From contig CACIZU010000001.1 in assembly GCA_902591185.1 (NCBI GenBank), forward strand, positions 112,580 to 176,579: a DNA stretch of 64,000 nt. The letters are read 5' to 3'. The DNA comes from an uncultured Pelagibacteraceae bacterium. GTDB taxonomy: Bacteria; Pseudomonadota; Alphaproteobacteria; Pelagibacterales; Pelagibacteraceae. Each line of letters opens with the position of its first letter. Within the stretch, counting starts at the first letter, position 1. This document shows, one piece after another, positions 1 through 8,112 of the stretch. Made by a program: the position numbers and the translations under genes. The notes beneath the pieces are model-generated. The model did no database searches. It worked only from the letters and a program-made list of their open reading frames with translations, and had not been told where the DNA came from.

Positions 1-94
1 AAGTAAATATAGAGAAAACATGGAAAATCATTTTATGTATGGAAAGAATAAAAGAATTCCAAAACATATATCAGAATATGGTGATAAAGCTTAA
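1..94 (+). CDS. C-terminal end of an unidentified protein (partial)
   Basis: The window opens inside a plus-strand reading frame that runs from base 2 to a TAA at 92-94 and encodes about 30 residues ending in HISEYGDKA. The fragment is rich in Lys, Asn and charged residues like its neighbours, so it looks like the true end of a gene rather than a chance frame. No domain can be recognised in so short a piece and I assign no function. It converges on the haloacid dehalogenase gene, whose stop lies 2 bases further on. Confidence 0.5.
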   Translation, partial: SKYRENMENHFMYGKNKRIPKHISEYGDKA

Positions 95-96
95 AG

Positions 97-768
97 TTAA
101 TTAAATTCTATATTGGGTAAAAGATCTTGTAAGTTTTTGATTTCTAACTTTGGTTCATAATCTAAGTTATCAAAAATATTATTATTTCTATTTACCCAAA
201 TAGAATTGTAACCATAATTTCCAGCACCTGACACATCCCAAGTATTTGCACTTAGAAAAGCAACTTCATTCTTTTGAATTTGATATTTTTTTGTTGGCAT
301 ATCATAAACTTTTGAGTCTGGTTTATAAATTCTAACTTCTTCAATCGAAAAAAGATCATCAAATAAATTTTCTAAATTATTGCTTTTAACTAACTGATTT
401 AGAAGGGCAGGTGTACCATTTGAGAGAATAGCTAATTTTAAATTTTTTTCTTTTAGTGTTTTTAAAACCTCAGGCACTTCTTTGAATGGTGAAAGAATTT
501 TATAAAGATCTAATAATTCGTCTTTCATTGAAGAATCTATTTTGTAAGCTTTCATGGATTTATCTAAACTATCCTCAGTAACTTGCCAAAAATCTTTATG
601 CCTTTTCATTAAACTTCTTAGCCAAGTATATTCTAATTGAGTAGTTCTCCAGTAATTGGCAAAACTTTGCCATTTACCACCAATTTTATCTTTGCATTTT
701 TCTGCAGCTGAATTGACATCAAACAATGTTCCATAAGCATCAAAAATTATTGCTTTAATATTTTTCAT
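97..768 (-). CDS. L-2-haloacid dehalogenase (HAD superfamily, type II)
   Basis: The 223-residue product is predicted to hydrolyse 2-haloacids to 2-hydroxyacids in the cytoplasm, the role of HAD type II dehalogenases. Visible motifs are FDAYGTLFD with the nucleophile Asp10, Arg41 followed by the QLEYTW segment typical of this subfamily, SNG at 116-118, Lys149, and FLSANTWDVSGA at 171-182, where haloacid dehalogenases have the S-x-N-x-W-D signature. The length matches the family (about 220-230). The gene is divergent from rsmE with only 17 bases between the start codons, so the two promoters must overlap or lie inside coding sequence. The true substrate (halogenated or another small organic acid) cannot be told from sequence. 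Confidence 0.85.
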   Translation of the reverse strand: MKNIKAIIFDAYGTLFDVNSAAEKCKDKIGGKWQSFANYWRTTQLEYTWLRSLMKRHKDFWQVTEDSLDKSMKAYKIDSSMKDELLDLYKILSPFKEVPEVLKTLKEKNLKLAILSNGTPALLNQLVKSNNLENLFDDLFSIEEVRIYKPDSKVYDMPTKKYQIQKNEVAFLSANTWDVSGAGNYGYNSIWVNRNNNIFDNLDYEPKLEIKNLQDLLPNIEFN

Positions 769-785
769 AAATTAATCTTAAAATT

Positions 786-1487
786 GTGAGTAATATTAGA
801 TTATTTTTTCCTGAAAGTTTATCAACTAATTTAACTTTAAAACTTGATAAATCTCAATCACATTATTTGATCAAAGTAATGCGAATGAATATAGACAAAA
901 ACTTTTCATTGTTTAACCAAAATGGAGAATGGGAAGCGAGAATAACTAAAATTACAAAAGGTATTGTAGAATTTTTAATTACAAAAAAAATTAGATCAAA
1001 TGATAATGAAAAAGAAATTTGGTTAGCATTTGCACCAATTAAATTAAATTATTTAAATTTAATGATACAAAAAGCTACAGAACTTGGAGTTTCCAAATTT
1101 TTACCTATTTTAACAGAAAGAACAATTGTTAGAAAGATAAATGAAAAAAGATTAAATAAAATTATTGTAGAAGCGTCGGAGCAAAGTAATAGATTAAAAG
1201 TTCCGAAATTAGAAGAAATTGTAAAATTAGATAATTTTTTAAAATTTAATCAAAAAACTAATATTATTTTTGGAGATCTTAATACAAACAATAATAAATT
1301 TAATATTAAGAATACTGAACCTTTATGTATATTAATTGGGCCCGAAGGTGACTTTACCACAAAAGAGAGAGAAAAAATTTTAAAACTTAAAAATATAATT
1401 CCATTAAAAATTAATGAAAATATTTTAAGAGCAGAAACTGCTGCAATTTCAATGATATCAATAATAGCTTTTAATTTATTATCTTAA
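786..1487 (+). CDS. rsmE: 16S rRNA (uracil(1498)-N3)-methyltransferase RsmE
   Basis: RsmE is a SPOUT-fold methyltransferase that methylates U1498 of 16S rRNA using S-adenosylmethionine. The 233-residue protein has the usual length, an N-terminal PUA-like part with HYLIKVMRM near residue 30, and the trefoil-knot SAM site: LIGPEGDF at 183-190 and LRAETAAISM at 214-223. The start codon is GTG at 786, giving V/M-S-N-I-R-L-F-F; no better start lies nearby and the family normally begins just before an R-L/F-F motif. Its last 9 bases overlap the convergent SCO1 gene, leaving no room for a terminator between them. Confidence 0.93.
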   Translation: MSNIRLFFPESLSTNLTLKLDKSQSHYLIKVMRMNIDKNFSLFNQNGEWEARITKITKGIVEFLITKKIRSNDNEKEIWLAFAPIKLNYLNLMIQKATELGVSKFLPILTERTIVRKINEKRLNKIIVEASEQSNRLKVPKLEEIVKLDNFLKFNQKTNIIFGDLNTNNNKFNIKNTEPLCILIGPEGDFTTKEREKILKLKNIIPLKINENILRAETAAISMISIIAFNLLS

Positions 1488-2069
1488 ATATTTGTTTATG
1501 GCTTTAAACATGTCTTTATAATTTGCATGATGGCTAATTCGATCTAAATATTTGCCATTTTCTAATAATATTACTGATGAACTATGATTTATTAGATAGT
1601 TTCCATCTTCTGAAAAAATTTTTTCTGAAAGTACACCCCATGATTTTGATAAAACAAATATTTTTTTTGGATCACCAGTAATTCCATAAATTTTATTTTC
1701 AAATGAATTTAAATAATCTTTAATAATTTCAGGAGTATCTCTTTCAGGATCGATACTTACAAAGAAAACTTTAAACTTTTCCTTCTTTTTTTTATTTAAA
1801 TTATTTATTACCAAGTTTAAATTATTTAATGTCATTGGACAAACATCAGGACAATTAGTAAATCCAAAAAAAATTGCAGTTAAAGGACCTTCAAATGATT
1901 TTTCAGTAATTATATTATTGTTAACGTCTTTAAGTGAAAATGATGAACCTTTAATGGATGCGACATATTCATCTTTTTTATTTTCGACTGATAAAAAAAT
2001 TGGCAACATAATAAATAAAAAAATAAATAAGCAACCAGATATAATTGTTATTGATGTTTTTAACTTCAT
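1479..2069 (-). CDS. SCO1/SenC-family copper chaperone for cytochrome c oxidase
   Basis: SCO/SenC proteins are membrane-anchored thioredoxin-fold copper chaperones that help load the CuA centre of cytochrome c oxidase. The 196-residue product has an N-terminal membrane anchor (about 8-27), the copper-binding CxxxC motif in TNCPDVCP (Cys73, Cys77) and the third ligand candidate His162 in NHSSSVILL. It also has the SIDPERDTP segment typical of the family. It sits close to the oxidase operon and is divergent from a COX3-like gene (36 bases between starts), which supports a role in oxidase assembly. It overlaps the end of rsmE by 9 bases. Confidence 0.92.
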   Translation of the reverse strand: MKLKTSITIISGCLFIFLFIMLPIFLSVENKKDEYVASIKGSSFSLKDVNNNIITEKSFEGPLTAIFFGFTNCPDVCPMTLNNLNLVINNLNKKKKEKFKVFFVSIDPERDTPEIIKDYLNSFENKIYGITGDPKKIFVLSKSWGVLSEKIFSEDGNYLINHSSSVILLENGKYLDRISHHANYKDMFKAINKYLR

Positions 2070-2105
2070 TATTGAAATAATTAATTAAGCAACTATATAA
2101 GATTA

Positions 2106-2786
2106 ATGAGCAATTTATTAAAGAAACTTTTTGGCACATTACTTCAGAAACCATGGGAGAGTGAACGTGCGTCAATAGATAATGCTCATGAAGGAAAAAC
2201 TTTTGATATTTCGGTTCAAAAGTCTGCTGTGATAATTATTTTTGGGATTGCAACAGTTTTATTTAGTTTAGTATTTACAAGCTATCTTTATACTTTACCA
2301 CCAGGTCAAGATACGAAATACCTTTTAAAACCAAACTTACTTTGGATAAATACTTTAACTCTTTTCTTTGTTACCTATTTTTTTAATAAGGTTACTAATG
2401 ATTTAAAAAAAAAAGATACTTCAAAGGTTAAAAGAAATCTTTTAATTATAGGTGGATTAACTTACCTGTTTCTATTTGGGCAGTTAATTTTTTGGTTTCA
2501 ATTATTAAAAAATGGAAATTATGTTTCGACAAATTCTTATTTTGCTAATTTTTATGTTTTTACAGCGCTTCATGGGCTACATCTTTTAGGAGGACTATTT
2601 TTTTGGGGAAAAGTTTCTTCAAGAGTTTTAAAGTTAGAACAAAATAAAATTTTAGAAGAAGAAAAAAACATATCTGCTTTATCTATATATTGGACATATT
2701 TGTTAATTGTTTGGTTAATGTTTTTTTTAATGATTTATATGTTTAATGATGCATTTATAGCATGGTGTAAATCGTTAATTTCTTAG
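2106..2786 (+). CDS. Stand-alone heme-copper oxidase subunit III-like membrane protein
   Basis: The 226-residue protein has an N-terminal soluble stretch of about 35 residues and then five or so hydrophobic segments. It carries the COX3-family signature HGLHLLGGLFFW near residues 155-166 and an IYWTYLLIVWLMFF segment near the end, which resembles the last helices of cytochrome oxidase subunit III. It is not the main subunit III, because a second and more canonical one lies at 5816-6526. It stands alone, divergent from the SCO1 gene and convergent with a 63-residue membrane protein (1 base between stops). A role as an alternative or assembly subunit, or a NorE-like protein, is inference. Confidence 0.75.
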   Translation: MSNLLKKLFGTLLQKPWESERASIDNAHEGKTFDISVQKSAVIIIFGIATVLFSLVFTSYLYTLPPGQDTKYLLKPNLLWINTLTLFFVTYFFNKVTNDLKKKDTSKVKRNLLIIGGLTYLFLFGQLIFWFQLLKNGNYVSTNSYFANFYVFTALHGLHLLGGLFFWGKVSSRVLKLEQNKILEEEKNISALSIYWTYLLIVWLMFFLMIYMFNDAFIAWCKSLIS

Positions 2787-2787
2787 T

Positions 2788-2979
2788 TTATAAAAATAGA
2801 ACTAAAACAATTCCTACTACTGCAATAACTGCTAAAAGAATATTTACAGATTTTAAATATTTCTTTGTTTCGGTTTTAATCTCTTTCTTTGAAAAAGCAC
2901 CTGCCCCAAAAGATATGACTAGAAAAAAAATGAATACTAGAACGAGTATTGCTATTAATATTCCCAACTTACTAAGCAT
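2788..2979 (-). CDS. Small two-helix membrane protein, unknown function
   Basis: This 63-residue frame encodes two strongly hydrophobic segments (about 5-29 and 45-62) joined by a Lys/Glu-rich loop (SKKEIKTETKKYLKS), which is a believable small inner-membrane hairpin protein. It starts at an ATG and lies between the COX3-like gene, which converges on it, and the cytochrome oxidase operon, which diverges from it. I do not recognise a family. The location suggests a connection with the oxidase genes, but that is only context. It could also be a spurious frame, since AT-rich DNA often encodes hydrophobic peptides; the orderly loop charges argue mildly for a real gene. Confidence 0.55.
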   Translation of the reverse strand: MLSKLGILIAILVLVFIFFLVISFGAGAFSKKEIKTETKKYLKSVNILLAVIAVVGIVLVLFL

Positions 2980-3015
2980 AAAACCTTAATTACATTAGTT
3001 TATTTACTTTAAGTT

Positions 3016-3032
3016 TATGACATTTTGTCATA
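3016..3032. promoter_or_regulatory. Perfect 17-base palindrome upstream of ctaC
   Basis: TATGACA and TGTCATA flank a TTT centre to give a perfect 7-bp inverted repeat. It ends 35 bases before the ctaC start, in the 88-base gap separating the oxidase operon from the divergent 63-residue gene. Its size and symmetry fit a dimeric regulator's operator; a weak hairpin in RNA is the alternative. No regulator can be named. Confidence 0.4.
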
Positions 3033-3067
3033 GGTATTTATACTATTAATAAACTATATAAAGAGCC

Positions 3068-3949
3068 ATGCATCCAGGTATAATATTTTTTCTAGTGATC
3101 TTAGGATCTGTACTTTTCCATATATTTACACCATGGTATTGGACTGACATTGCTTCAAATTGGGGAGGAATGGATGATACAATTACACTTACTTTTTGGG
3201 TAGGGGGTGGTGTTTTTGTAGCTGTATGTCTTTTTATGATTTATTGCGTCGTTAAGTTTTCTTATAAAAAAGATCGAAAAGCAGAATATAAACCAGAAGA
3301 TAAAAAATTAGAAAAAATTTTAACATGGGCAACTACTATAGGTGTAGCAGCTCTTTTAGCACCAGGACTTATTATTTGGAATCAATATGTAACTGTTCCA
3401 AAAAATGCACTTGAAGTTGATGTGATGGCTTGGCAGTGGGGATGGCAATATAGGCTACCTGGTGAGGATGGAAAATTAGGAACTACTCAAATAATTAATA
3501 TAAATGATAATAATCCTTTTGGAATTAATTTAGATGATCCTTATGGAAAAGATGATGTATTGATACAAAGTGATGTGATAAATTTAGAAAACAATCAACC
3601 AGTTAAAATATTATTAAGATCAGTTGATGTTCTTCATAACTGGTATGTTCCTCAGTTTAGAGCAAAAATGGATGCAGTTCCAGGAATTGTAACTTACTAT
3701 TGGTTTGAACCAAATAAAATTGGAGAATATGAAGTCTTATGTGCAGAATATTGTGGTGTTGGACACTATGCTATGAGAGGTGGCGTTGAAGTTCAAAGCA
3801 CAGAAAATTATAATAAATGGATTTCTGAACAAGAAACTTTTAATGATTTGATTGCAAAACAGGAAAATATAGAAATAGAATTAGAAAATAAAAAAATAGC
3901 TAAAAATAATAATTTTCTTTTAAATAAAGAAATATATAAGGAAGAATAA
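3068..3949 (+). CDS. ctaC: Cytochrome c oxidase subunit II
   Basis: Subunit II of the aa3-type oxidase accepts electrons from cytochrome c at the binuclear CuA centre on the periplasmic side. The 293-residue protein has two membrane helices (about 42-64 and 86-104), the aromatic electron-entry patch MAWQWGWQY at 120-128, and all CuA ligands: His190, Cys225, Glu227, Cys229, His233 and Met236 (in LCAEYCGVGHYAM). An insertion of about 40 residues sits between the aromatic patch and His190. It is the first gene of the operon; ctaD follows after 3 bases. A 17-base palindrome lies just upstream. Confidence 0.96.
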   Translation: MHPGIIFFLVILGSVLFHIFTPWYWTDIASNWGGMDDTITLTFWVGGGVFVAVCLFMIYCVVKFSYKKDRKAEYKPEDKKLEKILTWATTIGVAALLAPGLIIWNQYVTVPKNALEVDVMAWQWGWQYRLPGEDGKLGTTQIININDNNPFGINLDDPYGKDDVLIQSDVINLENNQPVKILLRSVDVLHNWYVPQFRAKMDAVPGIVTYYWFEPNKIGEYEVLCAEYCGVGHYAMRGGVEVQSTENYNKWISEQETFNDLIAKQENIEIELENKKIAKNNNFLLNKEIYKEE

Positions 3950-3952
3950 TTT

Positions 3953-5803
3953 ATGTCTGACGAATACGAAAATAAAAAAGGATATCAAGCTCAATCTTCT
4001 GAAACTATTTCTTCAGGTAGTGGCGGCGGAGGTTCAGGAACAGTGTCAGATGCGGATTATGTAAGACCTTCAGAAGTACCAGAACAAGATTTATATCATG
4101 GACATAGTTTTATTACTAAATGGATTTTTTGTCAGGATGCAAAAGTTATTGGAGTTCAATATTTTCTTTTAGCAACTTTTACAGGCATTATAGGTCTTAT
4201 TCTTTCTTGGTTAATGCGTTTACAATTAGGTTTTCCTGAAGCAGCTGGTTTTATGACTGCAGAACATTATTATCAGTTTGTTACTATGCATGGAATGATT
4301 ATGGTTGTTTATTTTTTAACTGCACTTTTTTTAGGTGGATTTGGCAATTATTTAATTCCTTTAATGGTTGGAGCAAGAGATATGGTTTTCCCTTATCTTA
4401 ACATGGTAAGTTTTTGGATGTTTTTTATTGCAGTTGGAGTTTTACTAGCAAGCTTTTTTGTTCCAGGTGGACCAACAGGAGCTGGATGGACACTTTATCC
4501 TCCACAAACAATTTTAGAAGGAACACCCGGGTCAGGTATGGGAATACTTTTAATGTGTATATCTTTAATTTTGTTTGTAGCCGGATTTACTATGGGTGGA
4601 TTAAATTATCTAATTACTGTTTTGCAAGCCCGTACTAGAGGAATGACATTAATGAGAATGCCATTAACAGTTTGGGGAATTTTTACAGCAACAGTTTTAG
4701 CAATGTTGGCTTTTCCAGCACTATTAGTAGGTTCATTAATGATGAGTTTAGATAAAATACTTGGAACAAGTTTCTTTATGCCAACAATTTTGCAAGCTGG
4801 TGAAGTTTTAGAATATGGTGGTGGAAGTCCCATTCTTTTCCAACATTTGTTCTGGTTTTTTGGACATCCAGAAGTTTATATTGTTGCGCTGCCTGCATTT
4901 GGAATAATTTCAGATTTAATATCTGTTCATGCTAGAAAAAATATATTTGGTTATAGAATGATGGTTTGGGCTATCGTTGTTATTGGTGCACTAAGCTTTT
5001 TTGTATGGGCACACCACATGTATGTTAGTGGAATGAATCCATGGTTTGGTTTCTTTTTTGCAACCACAACACTTATAATAGCAATTCCAACTGCAATGAA
5101 AGTTTATAACTGGGTCTTAACTCTTTGGAGAGGAAACATTAGACTTAACGTTGTAATGTTATGGTGTCTTGGTTTTATAGTTACTTTTGTAAATGGAGGA
5201 ATTACAGGAATTTTCTTAGGAAATGTTACTGTAGATGTTCCATTGTCAGATACTTATTTTGTTATTGCTCACTTTCATATGGTAATGGGTATTGCACCAC
5301 TTATGGTAATTATGGGAGCTGTTTATCATTGGTTTCCTTTAGTTGCAGGAAGATTTTTAGATGAAACATTAGGCAAATGGCATTTCTGGTTAACTTTTTT
5401 AGGTGCTTATTCAATCTATTTCCCAATGCATTATCTTGGATTTATTGGAGTACCTAGAAGATATTTTGAAATGTATGATAGCCCATATGTAACTTCAGCT
5501 GTAGGAATGAATGAATTCATAAGTATGGCAGCTTTTATAGTGGGTGCAGCACAATTAATATTGATTTATAATATTGTTAGAACTTTAAAAATAGGAAAAC
5601 CTGCTGGACACAATCCTTGGCAAGCGAATTCACTTGAATGGCTCACTCCTTCAGTTCCCCCAGAACATGGTAATTGGGGTGAAAAACTTCCAGTAGTTCA
5701 TAGATGGCCTTATGACTTTAGTGTTCCTGGAGCAAAAGAAGACTTTATTACTCAAACTACACCACCAAGCGAAGTTGCTGGAACTGAGGTGGAAAAAACA
5801 TAA
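3953..5803 (+). CDS. ctaD: Cytochrome c oxidase subunit I
   Basis: Catalytic subunit of the A1-type heme-copper oxidase, reducing O2 to water and pumping protons. In 616 residues it shows the low-spin heme ligand His113 (TMHGM), the CuB/cross-link site GHPEVY with His305 and Tyr309 and the proton-gate Glu307, the CuB pair His354-His355, and His440/His442 in IAHFHMVMG. D-channel residues Asn132, Asp143 and Asn150 are present. The N-terminus has an unusual Ser/Gly-rich linker (about 15-30) before the first helix. It lies 3 bases after ctaC and 12 bases before ctaE, so the three core subunits are probably co-transcribed. Confidence 0.97.
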   Translation: MSDEYENKKGYQAQSSETISSGSGGGGSGTVSDADYVRPSEVPEQDLYHGHSFITKWIFCQDAKVIGVQYFLLATFTGIIGLILSWLMRLQLGFPEAAGFMTAEHYYQFVTMHGMIMVVYFLTALFLGGFGNYLIPLMVGARDMVFPYLNMVSFWMFFIAVGVLLASFFVPGGPTGAGWTLYPPQTILEGTPGSGMGILLMCISLILFVAGFTMGGLNYLITVLQARTRGMTLMRMPLTVWGIFTATVLAMLAFPALLVGSLMMSLDKILGTSFFMPTILQAGEVLEYGGGSPILFQHLFWFFGHPEVYIVALPAFGIISDLISVHARKNIFGYRMMVWAIVVIGALSFFVWAHHMYVSGMNPWFGFFFATTTLIIAIPTAMKVYNWVLTLWRGNIRLNVVMLWCLGFIVTFVNGGITGIFLGNVTVDVPLSDTYFVIAHFHMVMGIAPLMVIMGAVYHWFPLVAGRFLDETLGKWHFWLTFLGAYSIYFPMHYLGFIGVPRRYFEMYDSPYVTSAVGMNEFISMAAFIVGAAQLILIYNIVRTLKIGKPAGHNPWQANSLEWLTPSVPPEHGNWGEKLPVVHRWPYDFSVPGAKEDFITQTTPPSEVAGTEVEKT

Positions 5804-5815
5804 AATTAATAATCT

Positions 5816-6526
5816 ATGTCTGATCCAAAAATAGAAGGCTACGAATTTAAACCTGGTTTCAAAGGAATGGCAAAGGATACAGGTTCTGATCAAACCATGT
5901 TTAAAGGTGTGCATTGGGGAAAAGCAATGATGTGGATCTTTTTATTAAGTGATACATTTATATTTAGTTGTTTTTTGATTTCATATATGAAAGGCAGAGG
6001 ATCAACTTTAATCGATTGGCCAAATCCTAGCGAAGTATTTGCATTACACGTTGGAGGTGTTGATGTTCCTTTATTACTTATTGCAATTATGACATTTGTT
6101 TTAATTACAAGCAGTGGAACAATGGCTCTTGCAGTAAAATATGGATATGAAAAAAATAGAAAGATGTGTGGTTGGCTAATATTAGCTACTGCAATAGGTG
6201 GACTTACTTTTGTTGGAATGCAGGCTTTTGAATGGTCAAAATTAATTGAAGAAGGAGTAAGACCTTGGGAAAATCCTTTTGGAGCAAAACAATTTGGCTC
6301 ATTTTTCTTTATGATCACTGGATTTCACGGCACTCATGTTTCTATAGGAGTAATCTTCTTATTTATATATGCATATAAAACTTTTAAAGGTCATTATGAC
6401 GAAGAAAAAAGGGGCTGGTTTACAACAATAAAAGGCAACTATGTAGAAATTGAAATTCTTGGTTTGTATTGGCACTTTGTAGATTTGGTATGGGTATTTA
6501 TTTTTGCATTTTTTTATTTATGGTAA
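5816..6526 (+). CDS. ctaE: Cytochrome c oxidase subunit III
   Basis: The 236-residue integral membrane protein is the third core subunit, stabilising the oxidase and its proton uptake. Family signatures are visible: VHWGKAMMWIF near the first helix, the membrane Glu region of helix III (MQAFEWSKLI), GFHGTHVSIGVIFLF near 165-180, and the C-terminal IEILGLYWHFVDLVWVFIFAFFYLW. It follows ctaD closely and precedes a subunit IV-like gene by 8 bases. In many alphaproteobacteria subunit III lies after ctaB and ctaG; here it comes directly after ctaD. Confidence 0.95.
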   Translation: MSDPKIEGYEFKPGFKGMAKDTGSDQTMFKGVHWGKAMMWIFLLSDTFIFSCFLISYMKGRGSTLIDWPNPSEVFALHVGGVDVPLLLIAIMTFVLITSSGTMALAVKYGYEKNRKMCGWLILATAIGGLTFVGMQAFEWSKLIEEGVRPWENPFGAKQFGSFFFMITGFHGTHVSIGVIFLFIYAYKTFKGHYDEEKRGWFTTIKGNYVEIEILGLYWHFVDLVWVFIFAFFYLW

Positions 6527-6534
6527 ATTAAATT

Positions 6535-6873
6535 ATGAGCGATACAAAAAAACAAGAACAGGCATCAACACATAAGATAGGAATATATCTATGGATATGG
6601 GGTTTATTATTCGTTTTAAGTTTCTTCTCATATTTGGTGGACTGGTATCAGTTCCAAGGTTTGCTTAGATGGTCTTTAATTTTATTATTTATGTTTTTAA
6701 AAGCTGGTCTTATTATGGCTTTTTTTATGCATTTATTTTGGGAACGTTATGCACTAGTTAACGTTCTTTTATGGCCAATGACTGCAATAGGTTGTTTTAT
6801 ATTTTTAATGGTTGCAGAGTTTGAATATACTGTCTTTACTAGACTTTTTTATTTTGTTGTAGGGGGACAATAA
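6535..6873 (+). CDS. Cytochrome c oxidase subunit IV-like (prokaryotic COX4 family) membrane protein
   Basis: This 112-residue protein has three hydrophobic segments (about 16-34, 46-66, 75-96), with KAGLIMAFFMHLFWERY in the middle. That pattern of a Lys-Ala start, then FMHL with a conserved His, is characteristic of the prokaryotic subunit IV / caa3-type subunit IV family. It lies 8 bases after ctaE and 3 bases before the next small gene, well inside the oxidase operon. Such subunits are dispensable for catalysis and help assembly or stability. Assignment rests on length, topology, that motif and position. Confidence 0.8.
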   Translation: MSDTKKQEQASTHKIGIYLWIWGLLFVLSFFSYLVDWYQFQGLLRWSLILLFMFLKAGLIMAFFMHLFWERYALVNVLLWPMTAIGCFIFLMVAEFEYTVFTRLFYFVVGGQ

Positions 6874-6876
6874 TTT

Positions 6877-7143
6877 ATGACTGGTTATACTGTTTTAGGT
6901 GGATTTTTAATATTTTTTTTACTTTTTATTTATTTAACTTGGTTTGGTTATTCAATAAAAATTGAAAATGATGAAAATGATGAAAAATCAAATATCAAAA
7001 TAAATCCATATGACAATTTACCACTCAGCAGAAAATTTATTGATAAAAAGAATGAACAAATAGGATTTTTTGATTTAGGCAATCATATTCTTATTATTGG
7101 AATGATATTGCTTATAATATTTGTTGTAACAAACGTAAGCTAA
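6877..7143 (+). CDS. Small membrane protein within the cytochrome oxidase operon, unknown function
   Basis: The 88-residue product has one hydrophobic segment near each end (about 4-26 and 70-87) and an acidic, Asn/Asp/Glu-rich hydrophilic middle (ENDENDEKS). It sits 3 bases after the subunit IV-like gene and 2 bases before heme O synthase, so it must be co-transcribed with oxidase genes. I do not recognise a family. Its location between structural and heme-maturation genes suggests an accessory or assembly role, as with the small Cox genes found at this place in other alphaproteobacterial oxidase operons; that is inference. Confidence 0.7.
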   Translation: MTGYTVLGGFLIFFLLFIYLTWFGYSIKIENDENDEKSNIKINPYDNLPLSRKFIDKKNEQIGFFDLGNHILIIGMILLIIFVVTNVS

Positions 7144-7145
7144 TT

Positions 7146-8066
7146 TTGTCTAATATAATCAGAAAAAGAACTGCTTCTATTTTACTACTAGATTTAGGAA
7201 CCTTTATTAAATCTTTATATTTATTGATGAAACCAAGAGTTATGTCTCTTGTTATATTTACTTGTGCTGTAGGATTGTTAACTTCTCCCAATCAAATTCC
7301 TTTATTTGATTCTATGATTTGCATTTTTTTTGTAACTATAGGCGCTGGCGCAGCAGGAGCGTTAAATATGTGGTATGAAGCAGATCTTGATAGTTTAATG
7401 ACAAGAACATGTCTTAGACCTATTCCAACAGGAAAAATTAATAAAGATCATGCTTTAATATTTGGAATAGTCTTATCAATAATTTCAATTATTGGACTAT
7501 ATTATTTTTCAAATATTTTGTCTGCTACATTATTATTTATAACAATTGCATATTATGTTTTCGTTTACACCATTTGGTTAAAAAGAAAGACACCCCAAAA
7601 TATTGTTATTGGAGGAGCCTCAGGTGCGTTACCTCCAGTTATAGGTTGGACGATTGCAACGAATTCTTTAAGTCTTGAACCAATTACATTTTTTTTAATT
7701 ATATTCTATTGGACGCCATCTCATTTTTGGGCTTTGAGCCTTTATAAAGCTAAGGATTATGCAAAAGCAAAAATTCCAATGTTGCCAATTACAAATGGAG
7801 TAGAAGAAACAAAGAAAAAAATCTTTGTTTATTCTTTGTTTATGCTTCCAGTAATTATAATTCCATATGCAATAGGTTTTAGTGGAAAATTATATTTATT
7901 TATCTCTTTATCTCTTACTCTTTACTACAATTATATTTGTTATGATTTATACAAATATAAGAAAAATAAATTTGAATTAAAAAAGGCAAAAAAAGTATTT
8001 GCTTACTCAATTTTCTATTTATTTTTACTATTTGTTTTGTTTCTGGTAGATCAAATTATTAAATAA
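7146..8066 (+). CDS. ctaB: Protoheme IX farnesyltransferase (heme O synthase)
   Basis: CtaB attaches a farnesyl group to heme b to give heme O, the precursor of the heme a used by the oxidase encoded upstream. The 306-residue UbiA-family membrane protein contains the Asp-rich prenyl-diphosphate motif NMWYEADLD (74-82) followed by TRTCLRPIPTG, and the second conserved loop KAKDYAKAKIPMLP. Several hydrophobic helices cover the rest. Translation appears to begin at TTG (7146), two bases after the previous stop; the next in-frame methionine would remove conserved N-terminal sequence. ctaG follows after 46 bases. Confidence 0.95.
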   Translation: MSNIIRKRTASILLLDLGTFIKSLYLLMKPRVMSLVIFTCAVGLLTSPNQIPLFDSMICIFFVTIGAGAAGALNMWYEADLDSLMTRTCLRPIPTGKINKDHALIFGIVLSIISIIGLYYFSNILSATLLFITIAYYVFVYTIWLKRKTPQNIVIGGASGALPPVIGWTIATNSLSLEPITFFLIIFYWTPSHFWALSLYKAKDYAKAKIPMLPITNGVEETKKKIFVYSLFMLPVIIIPYAIGFSGKLYLFISLSLTLYYNYICYDLYKYKKNKFELKKAKKVFAYSIFYLFLLFVLFLVDQIIK

Positions 8067-8112
8067 AAAAATTTATTAATCATCTTTTATAAGATAGTTT
8101 TAGTTAATTAAG

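Noticed and set aside
1978-2175. Minus-strand 65-codon frame between SCO1 and the COX3-like gene
   Set aside because: It overlaps the start regions of both better-supported genes and shows no domain.
5890-6318. Minus-strand 142-codon frame inside ctaE
   Set aside because: It lies entirely within a certain oxidase subunit gene and its composition mirrors it.
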